DNA of 64,000 nucleotides. It comes from Kuschelorhynchus macadamiae. Taxonomy: Eukaryota; Arthropoda; Insecta; Coleoptera; Curculionidae. Both the position numbers and the translations under genes were made by a program. A model generated the notes under the pieces. It did no database searches. It had not been told where the DNA came from and saw only the letters and a program-made list of their open reading frames with translations. Numbering within the stretch: the first letter of the stretch is position 1; every line of letters starts with the position of its first letter. Positions 44,193 through 54,152 of the stretch are shown piece by piece. The stretch is taken from assembly GCA_030620095.1 (NCBI GenBank), contig JAUTXW010005214.1:62001-126000 (forward strand), given 5' to 3'.

Positions 44193-45662
44193 CAGGGCGT
44201 TACTAAATATGTGTCCGAAATTTTGGGGGCGTATAGTACTTTAAAAAAAAGTTTCCAAGTTTTCAGATTTTTTATACACCGTGAACATTTCTAGAGATAA
44301 TTTATTTAAATTTGGCACATGATATACTGCGACCAATGTTTTTGAAACGGATATAATAAGTTTTTGAGAAATCTACAGGGTGTTACTTTTCTCCGGGTCG
44401 TAACCCTATTGACCTCCCAGTTTTGATGCCAACTGATTTTCATGCAATAATTATTTTTTGTCAGTGGCTAGTTAAACAAACTGCTTTCAATAGAAACTCA
44501 CCACATCTCCTTTTGGTAACTGACGAAGCTGGAGTCAATAGAGACGGAACCGTACGTTTTCATAACAATCATTACTGGGCTGACAAATCCTCATGCTATT
44601 GTTGAATGTCGACATCCAGTCAGATTTTCCGTATATGTATGGATAGACATCTTGGGAGACGATTTTCTGGGATCAGTTTTAAAATTTTTAACTGATGAGA
44701 TGCCAGCTTCATTGAAAGATATTCCATTAGCAGACCGGAATAGCATTTGATTTCTACATGATGGTGCTACATCCTATTTTTTAGTTGATGTTCGGGAGCA
44801 CCCAAGTAGAAATTTTAGACGAAGGTGGATCGGACGTGGTGATTAAGTGGCTTGGCCACCTCGTTCGCCAGATTTAAATCCCGTGGACTTTTATGTTTGG
44901 ACACATTTAAAAAGTCTAGTATACACTGTGTCCATTGTTAGAAAAAAATTGTCTACGGCAGCGTATTATACAAGGATGCGAGGCTATTAGAAACATGCCT
45001 AGGAAATTTCGACGTGTTCGTTTTAACTAGAATAGAAGAGCTCGAACATGTTTGATATGAATGGTGGATACATCGACATCTCTTGTAATGCTGAGCATCA
45101 ATTTAATTTCAGCTTTTTGAATCGTGTTTAGTTTCATTTTCATTATACACTTTAATTGGTTTAAATTTGGTATTTTGTTTTAACAAAAAAGATATTCTTG
45201 TCCGCTATTTAAGCTAATTTCATACTAAACATGCTGTTAGAGACGGTCACTTAGCTGTAATGGTTATGTTTAGGTAAATTTAATTTTTTTATAAAAATGT
45301 AGTGTTAGTGCATTTTGATTGCAAAGTTTCCTGTGCAGGCATGGACATTCTGCAAAATAACTTCTAAACTGTAACGGTAAGTAAGATACCAAAAAGCTAG
45401 AGAACGAAGAGTTTTATTTTCTAATTATTGGAAACAGGCATAGTAATAAAAAGATGGGGTGGGGGTCAATAGTGTCACAACTCGGGAAAAAAGTAACACC
45501 CTGTAGATTTTTAATTTAAATAAATTATCTCTAGAAATGTTCACGGTGTGTAAAAAATATGAACATTTGGACACACTGTATCTTGAAAACGAGGCATTTC
45601 CGAACCTATGTTTATAGATTTTTGTAAAAATTATTTTAGTACACATATTTAGTGACACCCTG
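44193..45662 (+). mobile_element. Tc1/mariner element 'G' (DD41D type) with composite inverted repeats
   Basis: The left end is CAGGGCGTTACTAAATATGT and the right end its inverse, ACATATTTAGTGACACCCTG, flanked by TA. Inward blocks also pair: CACCGTGAACATTTCTAGAG and ATAATTTATTTAAATT (44278-44313 against 45515-45552). An inner end ACAGGGTGTTACTTTT at about 44377 pairs with its inverse at about 45490-45506. The arms are about 200 bp and layered, like elements A, B and F but shorter. Confidence 0.75.
44408..45058 (+). pseudogene. DD41D mariner transposase of element G, several stops
   Basis: Reads FCQWLVKQTAFNRNSPHLLL, VTDEAGVNRDGTVRFHNNHY, W (first Asp), then ILGDDFLGSVLKFL and IPLADRNSI. Next are FLHDGATSYFLVDVREH (second Asp) and AWPPRSPDLNPVDFYVW (third Asp), with 41 residues between the second and third when the internal stop is counted as a residue. 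Stops near 44603, 44750 and 44845 and frame changes at the end disable it. The N-terminal DNA-binding domain was not found. Confidence 0.75.
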
Positions 45663-46039
45663 TATAGAGAGTAATTTTTTTAGCTCAAACCTTAAAAAAA
45701 TTATGAAGAAACCCATGTTTTTTAAAAGTTGCATCTCTTTGATTATTTTTTTATCCCAGCACTAATTTATAGAGATAGGGATGAGTAATTGTGGACTCCC
45801 CAGCAATATAAAATGTAGCCGAAAAAAACGGTAATGCTAAGGTCTTTATTAATAAAATTATATTTTCTGAAAAATTGCTGAAAAATGTTTTGTTTATTTT
45901 TACGGAGATCTCATCAGCATCAGATATTAAATTTAAATATGTCTCTTCCTCGTATTAGAAGTAAGCAAGTAATGTAGCAAATATATATATTAAGCCAGGG
46001 ATAACTGTCTGGTTTCAGGAAGATTTAGCACATCACATA
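45663..46039. other. Short spacer between two mariner-superfamily elements
   Basis: No feature supported. Confidence 0.35.
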
Positions 46040-46379
46040 CATTTAGTCCAAAAAGTCTCCATACACCACCTTCTTTCTACACCATTTTTCTGTCGTGTTT
46101 AACTAATTAATTGGAACTATGAGAAAACATGTTTAAATTAATATTTAAAACATAACCAACGAGAATTAGTTTCTAAAACAACTACCAAACATTTTATTTT
46201 GAAGTTACATCATTCTTACAGAAATGTAAACAAAATTAATGTCAAAAAAGTCTTCATACACTCAAGAACTGCATTGAATTAACATGTTATAATTTTATCA
46301 AGCTATCTGTTGTTCGTTCAACTGAAAACAAATGAATAACTTAATAATTGTGCAGTGAGCTTTCAAACTAATATCAAAA

Positions 46380-47095
46380 ATGAGCGAGAGAAATTGTGAA
46401 ATTCCATTTGCAGTTCGAAAGATCATAATTGATTCGTAGAAAGATGGAAAATCCTACAGAAATAAAGGAAACATTGTTAAAAAGTCAAATGCTACTGTTC
46501 GGTATATCGTCAACCAGTATAAATCAACGGGTTTCTATAAAATTCGACCACGCCCCGGTCGTCCTAAGAAACTGACACCACGTGAAGAGGCCAGTATTGT
46601 TAGAGAAATTGTCCCAAGAAAAGTGAACCATAACTAAAAGAAAAAAAAACTATTCGAAAAATGTTTGTCCAGCAACAGTGAAAAATTGTAAAAACAGGCT
46701 AGGATATAAGGGATGTGCAGCCAGAAAGAAGCCGTTAATTTCGGAAGCTAATCGTAAAAAGCAGTTAGTTTTTGGTAGAAAATGCTATACTAAATCTCTT
46801 GTATTTTGGCAATCCGTATTCTTTAGTGATGAAAAAACTAACATTAATTAAGCTTTTTGGGCTCCAAGGCAGAACTGACGTATGGAGAAAATAGAATATT
46901 GTATTGGATATTTAAAACATGTGTGCCATGGTAAGACAAGGATGTGGCAGTGTTTTGCTTTTGGGATGCATATGCGCTGGAGGGCTTGAAAATTTACATT
47001 TTATTAATGGTGCCATGGATCAGCATCTTTACCTAAATATTTTGATAGACAATTTAAGAGAAAGTGTCCAAAAATTAAGTACCCGAAGGAAGAAA
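46380..47095 (+). pseudogene. Tc1 transposase, N-terminal and first catalytic part
   Basis: MSERNCEIPFAVRKIIID, then after a stop GNIVKKSNATVRYIVNQYKS and RPRPGRPKKLTPREEASIVR (paired helix-turn-helix and GRPK linker). NVCPATVKNCKNRLGYKGC and VFFSDEKTNIN follow (first catalytic Asp). Then come VLLLGCICAGGLENLHFING and MDQHLYLNILIDNLRESVQK. It ends abruptly at about 47095 where LINE sequence begins. Frameshifts and stops are present. Confidence 0.75.
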
Positions 47096-47099
47096 TATA

Positions 47100-47253
47100 C
47101 GGGAAACTCAGCAATCTTATTCAGTTTCTAACAATATCCAAATATCAAATAATTCATTCTCGTGTAGTGATCAAAATATAAACATATCTACAGTTAGTGA
47201 ACGGGATATTATTTGTGCTATTAAAAAACTTAAACCTAAATACACTGCCGGAC
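47100..47253 (+). pseudogene. LINE scrap, 5' part (first reverse-transcriptase block)
   Basis: Reads ISTVSERDIICAIKKLKPKY, TAGPD, the K-x-x-A-G-P-D block that opens LINE reverse transcriptases. It is cut within that motif by the hAT insertion at 47254 and resumes at 50140. Confidence 0.7.
47246..47253. repeat. Left 8-bp target-site duplication of the hAT element
   Basis: TGCCGGAC, identical to 50132-50139. Confidence 0.9.
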
Positions 47254-50131
47254 CAGTGGGTCTCCTCAATAAGTGCACATGTGCACGTGCACTCCCAAAT
47301 TTTTTAAACAAACATATTTAAATGTTAATTTTCTTTAAACAATATTATCATAAAATAATAATTTAAAAACCATGCCGTCAAAGAATATGACCCAAAGACC
47401 AGACATTAAAATATGCGATGTAAATTCATCGACGAATTTCTTAACTAGCTGCAATGTCATGAATCATCAATAATAAGCACTAAACAAAACCAAAGTTTGC
47501 AGAATAAATATTTCTGTAGACTTTGACGCTGGACCTGGACGCCTATGCGGATCCATCCATCCTGCCGCAGCGACTTCGTTCACTGCTCGCCCGAATATTA
47601 AATCTAATTGGTGGAAACCTGCCCCCCGCGCTCTTTGTTCCCCGCGACAATCAGGCGACGTCCGATAGCTCCCGAGCACCTGAAAGCAGTGCACATTAGA
47701 ATTAGCGCTTTGCGGTACGATAAGGTTGTTTTCATTTCGCGATTGCAAGAATGACGGAATTATCAAACCTTGGTTGCATTAGCGTGCAATATTTAAAGAC
47801 AATTAAATTTTCCTCGTTATCTTTAAACGGAAAAATAAAAATTAAAAGTGTCGGTCGTCCAAAACCAAATTTGTTAATTACGAGTGTAACTAAATGCAAA
47901 AGTCGTGATTATAAACGAACTTTTAAAATAGAAACTTACGAAAAAACCGAGTGGTTGTGCGGGTGTAGTATTAGTAATAGTCTTTACTGTTTTCCGTGTT
48001 TATTATTTGAAAGCGGTGAGGCATCAGAATGGACAAAATCCGGGGTTAAAGATTTAGTACATTTATCCGAAAAAATTAAAAAGCATCAAAATTCAAAGTC
48101 ACATCTATCTGCTAAATTAGGATTTAATTTATTAGGTAAACAAGATATTCGGCAACAATTAAATAGTGAATACCGATTAAGCATTCAAAAACATAATGAC
48201 GAAGTAAAGAATAATAGGTATGTCTTATCTAAAATTATAAATTGTATTAAATTTTGTGGCGCATTTGAGCTTGCTCTCCGTGGACACGATGAACAACAAG
48301 ATTCATTAAACCCTGGTATATTTAGAGGCCTCATAAATTTTTCTGCCGAATTGAATTTAGCACTGAGGGATCATTTGCAGCAAGCTACCGTGTTTAAAGG
48401 CACGTCAAAAGACATTCAAAATGATTTATTAGAATGTATGCTTTCCGTGAGTCAGGCACATATAAAAAAAGAAATTGCCGCTGCAAATTTTTTGTCTGTT
48501 ATGAGTGACGAAACAAGTGACATTTCGAATATTTTTCAAATGGTTATAGTTTACCGTTTAGCAAACGGCACCCCCGTTGAACGATTTTGGACATTTGTAA
48601 AACCAAATGAACATGACACTGTTGCCTTAGCTGGCTGCATAGAGGAGGCTCTTAATTATGTTTTAAAAAATTCTGAACAATTGATTTCCCAAAGTTATGA
48701 CGGAGCAAGTGTCATGAGTAGCGCCCATGGTGGTGTGCAAAAACGTATTAAAGATAAATTTAAATATGCGCATTATATCCATTGTTATGCTCATCAACTA
48801 AATTTGATAATGTCGCAGGCAACAAGCATAAATACAAATGTACGCATATTTTTTTCCGATTTGAGTGACCTTACCAATTTTTTTTCGAATTCTCCACAAA
48901 GAGTTGCAATATTAGATGAAGTGGTTGGAAATAGGGTTCCTAGAGCATCTGCTACAAGATGCAATTTTAAAATTAGAACAGTTAACACTGTATACGAAAA
49001 CAGAGAAGCACTTTTAGAGTGTATGGAAAAAATACAATCCACATCCCAACAATCTGATACCATTAGAAAGGCGGGTGCTATTTTCAGATTATTGAATGAC
49101 TCTAAATTTGTTTTTTGGTTGACAGTGTTTCATCGTGTAAAGCCCCATGTTGATATTTTATATTCACAGCTGCAAAAAAGGGCTACTGATTCCGTTACTG
49201 TAAAACGATGTATTACTGAGTTCGAAAAAAATATTCAAAAGGAGAGAGATAACATACATACTATTAGAGAAACCGGGTTAGTAGACATTGATGAAAGTCA
49301 AGCTAGAAAAAGAAGGAAGACGGATGACAGAAATTCTTATGTTTCCACGACTGTGCAAGCTAAAGAAGTGTGTGACACCATAATTGCAGAAATAAAAAGA
49401 AGGTTTTCGTTCACAGGCCATTTGGAAATAGCTCACTTATTTTCGGTGGAACATTTTGAAACATATTCAGCAAATTTTCCTATACTACATTTAGATTCAG
49501 CAATTCAAAACTTTCCATTTTTAAATAAAAATAAATTAAAGACAGAATTAGAAATAATATACAGAAGAGCAGATTTTAGAGAAGTTTCCGGAGCAGTCCA
49601 CTTGCTTAAATTTTTAATTGAAAATAATTTGCAAATAGATTTCTCAGAAACATTTTCAGTGTTACAGGCGATTGTTACAATGCCAATGACAACCGCAGAA
49701 GCGGAACGTTGTTTTTCCACATTGAATCGCATAAAAACTTTTCTTGGAAGTACAATGGGCCAGAATAGACTAACTGCTCTCTCAATGTTATCTATTGAGA
49801 AACAAATGATTCAAGAAATTCCAAATTTTAATGAATTGGTTATTAAAGAAATTGTCTCAAAAAAGGATAGAAGACTTCATTTTCAATACAAAACGTGTTT
49901 GTAAAATATAAAAATAATTATTGTTTGGCCAGACCGATGTACTCAGAGAGGTAAGTTACTTAATTCTTAAATTCTTATAAGTTTATTTAATTTGTATGAT
50001 TTGATAGTCCAATGAAAGTCTTTTGGGCGTGGCACCCAAAAAACGTTTCGCTTCCGCCGATTTACCAACGGCACTCATGTTCTATTCTAAGGTTGTGCAC
50101 CCCCAAGTTATTTAACCACGCGCCGCCACTG
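47254..50131 (+). mobile_element. hAT transposon, 2878 bp, apparently complete
   Basis: Begins CAGTGGGTCTCC and ends GCGCCGCCACTG (inverse CAGTGGCGGCGC), with a perfect 8-bp duplication TGCCGGAC on each side. The terminal pairing is short (CAGTGG), as is common in hAT elements. The left subterminal region holds the 14-bp palindrome GTGCACATGTGCAC. GTGCACnCCCAA occurs near both ends in direct orientation (about 47287 and 50095). It encodes one long intact transposase. Perfect duplications and an open frame point to a recent insertion. Confidence 0.9.
47751..49904 (+). CDS. hAT transposase, intact, 717 residues (TTF zinc finger, DUF4371, dimerisation domain)
   Basis: DNA transposase that cuts and pastes the surrounding element. 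Order: a basic N-terminus (GKIKIKSVGRPKPN), then a TTF-type zinc finger at about residues 65-120 (CGCSISNSLYCFPCLLFE, WTKSG, then HQNSKSHL). DUF4371 follows (FRGLINFSAELNLALRDHLQ, FKGTSKDIQNDLLECM). First catalytic Asp, D253, is in MSDETSDISNIF. The second, D317, is in SQSYDGASVMSSAHGG, followed by HYIHCYAHQLNLIMSQ. An ARKRRKTDDR basic patch may be a nuclear localisation signal. The catalytic Glu, E652, lies in MTTAEAERCFSTLNRIKTFL. The start is the first ATG after a GC-richer 5' region. Length is usual for the group. I see no disabling change, so it could be active. Confidence 0.92.
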   Translation: MTELSNLGCISVQYLKTIKFSSLSLNGKIKIKSVGRPKPNLLITSVTKCKSRDYKRTFKIETYEKTEWLCGCSISNSLYCFPCLLFESGEASEWTKSGVKDLVHLSEKIKKHQNSKSHLSAKLGFNLLGKQDIRQQLNSEYRLSIQKHNDEVKNNRYVLSKIINCIKFCGAFELALRGHDEQQDSLNPGIFRGLINFSAELNLALRDHLQQATVFKGTSKDIQNDLLECMLSVSQAHIKKEIAAANFLSVMSDETSDISNIFQMVIVYRLANGTPVERFWTFVKPNEHDTVALAGCIEEALNYVLKNSEQLISQSYDGASVMSSAHGGVQKRIKDKFKYAHYIHCYAHQLNLIMSQATSINTNVRIFFSDLSDLTNFFSNSPQRVAILDEVVGNRVPRASATRCNFKIRTVNTVYENREALLECMEKIQSTSQQSDTIRKAGAIFRLLNDSKFVFWLTVFHRVKPHVDILYSQLQKRATDSVTVKRCITEFEKNIQKERDNIHTIRETGLVDIDESQARKRRKTDDRNSYVSTTVQAKEVCDTIIAEIKRRFSFTGHLEIAHLFSVEHFETYSANFPILHLDSAIQNFPFLNKNKLKTELEIIYRRADFREVSGAVHLLKFLIENNLQIDFSETFSVLQAIVTMPMTTAEAERCFSTLNRIKTFLGSTMGQNRLTALSMLSIEKQMIQEIPNFNELVIKEIVSKKDRRLHFQYKTCL

Positions 50132-50139
50132 TGCCGGAC
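50132..50139. repeat. Right 8-bp target-site duplication of the hAT element
   Basis: TGCCGGAC, identical to 47246-47253. Confidence 0.9.
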
Positions 50140-50334
50140 CAGACCTTATTCCAGCATTTTTGATACGTGACTGTCGATTTGTGTTAATAAAACCTCTTCA
50201 AATCCTATTTAACATGTGCATTGAACAACAGACACTACCAAATATATGGCAAAAGTCGAAAGTATGTCCAGTCTTTAAGAAGGGTGATAAATCAGACATT
50301 CAAAATTATAGACCTATTTCCATCATATGCAATC
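50140..50334 (+). pseudogene. LINE scrap, 3' part
   Basis: Continues the AGPD block with LIPAFLIRDCRFVLIKPLQI, FNMCIEQQTLPNIWQKSKVC and PVFKKGDKSDIQNYRPISII. That is the reverse-transcriptase fingers, up to the R-P-I-S motif. It then changes directly to Tc1 sequence. Confidence 0.75.
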
Positions 50335-50516
50335 GAGCATTTATGGGAATAACTCAAACGACGCGTTCGCAAACTTAACGTTTCAAATAGGAAGGAATTA
50401 AAAAACAGTAATGAACGAATGGGAAAACATGCCAGCAGAAGTTACTGAAAAGCTGATTGCAAGCATGACTAAAAGGTTGCAGGAGATTATTAAAGCCAGC
50501 GGCGGTCCCAGTTAAT
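50335..50516 (+). pseudogene. Tc1 transposase C-terminus
   Basis: IEHLWE (the final catalytic Glu region), then LKRRVRKLNVSNRKELKNS and, after a shift, EWENMPAEVTEKLIASM, TKRLQEIIKASGGPS, the normal Tc1 ending. The central part with the second catalytic Asp is missing between this and 47095. Confidence 0.75.
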
Positions 50517-50597
50517 ATTAATATATATGAATGATGTCATTTTCCATAAAACTGAGTCAAACTATTATTAATTATTGCTAAGTGTATTTGTAGTTGT

Positions 50598-50672
50598 TTT
50601 CTAGTGGTGTAATTCTCATAGGTTATGTTTTAAATATTAAAACATAACCTATGAGAATTACACCACTAGAAA
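50598..50672. repeat. Perfect palindrome: 36-bp arms, 3-bp centre
   Basis: TTTCTAGTGGTGTAATTCTC at 50598 is the start of an arm whose exact inverse ends at 50672, with centre ATA at 50634-50636. A further direct partial copy (CCTATGAGAATTACATCACT) follows at 50673-50692. It lies in the right inverted repeat of the Tc1 element. Confidence 0.9.
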
Positions 50673-50786
50673 CCTATGAGAATTACATCACTTAAACATA
50701 TTTCCTCATAGTTCCAATTAATTAGTTAGACATCACAGAAAAATAATGTAGAAAGAGGTGGTGTATGGATGCTTTTAGACCTAATG

Positions 50787-51959
50787 TATATTAGATTTGT
50801 ACGTGTTTTTGCCAATAGTATTATTAAAGTCATAAAATCAAGTACAAAACACAGTCTTAAAATATTTAACTGCATTTTTAAAAACTTCGGGTTATGAGGT
50901 AGCTTTGCTAAAAATAAGGTTGAAGTCTGGAATCGAACTGAGGCTGAGTCTTCCAAAAAACTATATACGACAATATTAAGATAATAATTGTTATGAAATT
51001 TTTATTATCGTTGTCTGTTAAGTGGCTTCTGCATAAAGATGGTTTTTCGTTTTAAAACGACTGAAGACTTGGCTAAGAGTTGTTATAGATAAAGAAAGGT
51101 ATGCATATGTATGTCTGATCCATAGAGAAATTTTGATGAGCAGACCACGAAAGTGGAAGCAGCGGCGAATATAGTTCTGATACCGCTGGTGACTAACTTA
51201 TATGATGTGTTGTGAGAGTGTGAAAAAGATAAAAAAGATCATCATCACTTTTATGTAGTACATGTGACGTATCTAATCATTTGGTCGAGGGGAAAGGTCT
51301 AAGTCTTCAGTTTCCTTTAATATAATATAGGTTATTTCCTTTTCTTTTACCGCCGCCGGTTACTAATGGTAACTTAGTACCCTCCTAAATCCGGCGCTGG
51401 GCAGAAGGACTAAGTACTAGGTTCAGTAGTTTTTTTAAGTGAAGATAGAAAATGTTTAAAATGATTCAGAATTTTTCCGTAATGGTGCTTGAAAATTTAG
51501 AGGAATGAGGCATTTTGAATTAATATAATTGCATCATTTGTTTGATCAATAACATATAAGTTTAGATATTTACAACTTATAGTCTAGAGTTTTGAAAAAA
51601 TACTAGAAATAATAAAAAATACTTTTTTTATAAAATAACGCATAATTGGTGCCACAAAATGACCCATTTCACCTACACTGAAGAAAAAATTGGAGTGTTT
51701 GGGAAGAAACGGGGTTGCATTAGCTCACGTTAAGTGGTATGATAGCTAGTTAGCTGAATTGGTTCTTGCAGCTCTTGCTGTAAAATGATTCGTTGTTCTC
51801 GACAAAGACACTAAGAACATCGATTCATTTTTAGTTTCAGCTTTTCCTACATAGTTAGTGAACTGATTTTTTTCCAGCGACAATGCACTCGCAGAGACTA
51901 AACGGGATAGCTAACAAAGGAGAACTATCAAAGTCTTCAAATTAAATCAAGCTCCGATT
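50787..51959. other. Spacer with no supported gene
   Basis: No recognised coding region or repeat ends. Confidence 0.35.
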
Positions 51960-52430
51960 TATCAATAAAATCTGATGAACTGTCTTATTCAATATTTATG
52001 CAAACGTGCAATGGGTATATTTTTGCTGCTAATTCTAAGCATCAGCAATGGAACCTGTTGATATTGGTGCAGTATGTCTGGACGGTGACATCATTTTCCA
52101 CGCATAGTCGATCCGTAACGCAAAAACCATCATCAGTGGATATCTCGGAATGGAACGAGAATATTTCTGTCATTCGGAAAACTGAGAGAATATTTTATCT
52201 AGTAATAGCAAAAAGGATGAAAGTTTTACCAGGATTTCTTTTTATCCAGTTATTTAAGGCAAAATTATAAGGAGTTTTAAAATATTTATAAATTGATACT
52301 TTTAAAGTTTGCAGCCAAGGCAGAATAATAAGCATGTGTACCCCATGTTTTCTAACATCCTCAATAACTACTTCAGCTGAAGGGTGTTCATGATTATTTA
52401 TCCAGAATAACAATGCTCTCTTTAAGCTCT
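51960..52430 (-). pseudogene. pogo/Tigger-type transposase fragment (DDE region)
   Basis: The minus strand reads ALLFWINNHEHPSAEVVIED, VRKHGVHMLIILPWLQTLKV, SIYKYFKTPYNFALNNWIKR, NPGKT. This matches the LLxDNHxSH..NGVxLLxxPPHxxHxLQPLD..FxPxK block of Tigger transposases, with the catalytic Asp replaced by Asn (WINNHE). Further on (about 52150-52030), ISTDDGFCVTDRLC may be the C-terminal part. Not obviously the same element as the fragment at 13.6 kb. Confidence 0.6.
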
Positions 52431-53994
52431 AAGCTTGCTGGTGTTATCTATCCAGATTTAAGATCTAAGCTTAAGCTTCCCACTGGGTAACAATGGGACA
52501 TATGATCTGCAAAATTAACTCGTTGAAAAAATAAGATGCGGGATTTAATGATTTAGATGCATGTGGGTCGATACTCTTGTCTCCCTGGCAGCAAAGACTA
52601 AGGAAGGCATGATGGATGATATTTCATCAGAACAGAATACGTGTTAAGAAAACGACATAGCTAGTCAAGATTAAGTCTGATTTGCGAATTGTAAAGGGTA
52701 TACAGGTTGGCATATGAAAAGTATTTTTGGGCTTGCAAAAGGAAATTTAATTTCTTCTTAGCTGCTCTGACAACTGACTTGATGTGATCAGGACAGCGAA
52801 GCATTTGTGAGGTAGTAAGCATGATTGTATCATACTGTCATTATACTCTCTGCCTATCATCCATTTCAATTTTTGGAAAGACGTTTGGGAAATTGTATGC
52901 TATTTTCTTAAAGCAGTCGCAATAATATACAAAGATTTGATTTGCAATTTTTAACAAGTTTCTAGAAAATGGACAAGTTGAAACATGGATCTGGATCTTA
53001 TAGGTTAAGATATTTTATCCTTGGATTTGTACATCAATACAAAATATTAATGTAATCACTAAAATAGAAATTATTCAACTTCTTCAAAGAATAGTAATAT
53101 GAATTTATTCGGGCTATTTTTTTTTCAAGAGAAAATAGTAAACTCTCTATGTTCATGTTTTGAATTTTAAGTTTGCAACAAATCATAAAGTGGAAATTGG
53201 ATGTAAGTTTATCTATTATTACATTCACAATGCTGCCCTAAAAATACTCATATTTAAAATTCATTGCGCCATCTTTCCTGCACATTTAAGAATTGTTTCA
53301 ATATTAGGCTCTTTTTACTTAATTTGAACCGATTAAAAAAATTGGGAGAAGTAATTGAAAGTATTTTTGTATTAATATGTTTTTTTAAAACGCTTTGCTG
53401 AACAAAATGATAGTGTTTTTAATTAATAAATACTCATAGACAAATTTTGTTGAAGGTTTTTTATAATGTTGGAATTAATTAGGGGACATCTTAGTGCCCA
53501 TGTGTAAGATAAAAAAAGAACTTTTGTGTTTGAAAGATATTGAGAACATAAAAGAAAACATAATAATATGGATAAACAAATAAAGTTAGTTCAATGAGGA
53601 ATAATTAATATCTTACAAAGTGGCATATAACGCTTGGTGCTACCGAAAAAATGCCAAGTCTCTGATGGATAGAACAAGGGATAAGAACCTTTACAGATCC
53701 CGTACGGCTACAGAACTATGTGACGTTCTTTATTTTGTGCAATATACTGCTGTTAAATTTGAAAAAAAGACTAACGATTTTTTGTGTTCTTAATTTGTAT
53801 TTGTTAACAGTATTAACATGTTTTAGTTTATTTACTTGATAAAGATTCAATGTATATGTAAGCTAATGTAAAAATATTTTTAATAGTGTGAAATAATATA
53901 TCCATTTTTTCGACAATCCTATGTATGTGTTTTCATTCAGAAAATTTAACAACTGGGTGACAGTGCTGTTACTTAATTTAAATAAGAGCGGAAG
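52431..53994. other. Spacer with no supported gene
   Basis: AT-rich, short frames only. Confidence 0.35.
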
Positions 53995-54152
53995 CTTTTA
54001 CGGCTGTGGTTAACGCTGAATGATTCAGTGTTCAGATCCGTGGAGTAAATATCCCTGAAGAGGCCTCGTGTACTCGAAGGCGAAACGTCGGATAGTTATT
54101 CCAATTTGACACGGTCTAATCCCAAGAACCATGATTTCTTTACTGTTGTTGA
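53995..54152 (+). repeat. Copy of the 'GGCGAAACGT' repeat family
   Basis: GGAAGCTTTTACGGCTGTGG, CCTCGTGTACTCGAAGGCG, AAACGTCGGATAGTTATTCC, AATTTGACACGGTCTAATCC, CAAGAACCATGATTTCTTTA. Close to the right arm of 36110-36292, including the GAAGCTTTCACGGCTTTGG start found at 36079. Confidence 0.65.

Larger units (their letters stand above)
46040..50786 (+). mobile_element. Tc1 element with about 150-bp inverted repeats, host to nested insertions
   Basis: The left end CATTTAGTCCAAAAAGTCTC, CATACACCACCTT pairs with the right end AGGTGGTGTATGGATGC, TTTTAGACCTAATG, flanked by TA. The pairing continues through ACTAATTAATTGGAACTATG and the CATAACC.ACGAGAATTA block. The interior carries N- and C-terminal pieces of a Tc1 transposase separated by a LINE scrap, which itself contains an hAT. 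Without those it would be a typical 1.5-1.7 kb Tc1 element. Confidence 0.75.

Noticed and set aside
47467..47766. 99-residue minus-strand frame in the GC-rich stretch of the hAT element
   Set aside because: It lies in the 5' leader of the transposase on the opposite strand, without family resemblance. The GC content is better explained as promoter or leader sequence.
48794..49732. Minus-strand open frames inside the hAT transposase
   Set aside because: Shadows of the intact plus-strand gene.
51130..51225. Frame reading DEQTTKVEAAANIVLIP, reminiscent of a serpin hinge (E-x-x-A-A-A)
   Set aside because: No preceding strand, no G-T hinge residues, no splice site in phase and no serpin block nearby. 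It lies downstream of all three terminal exons, so it is most likely chance.
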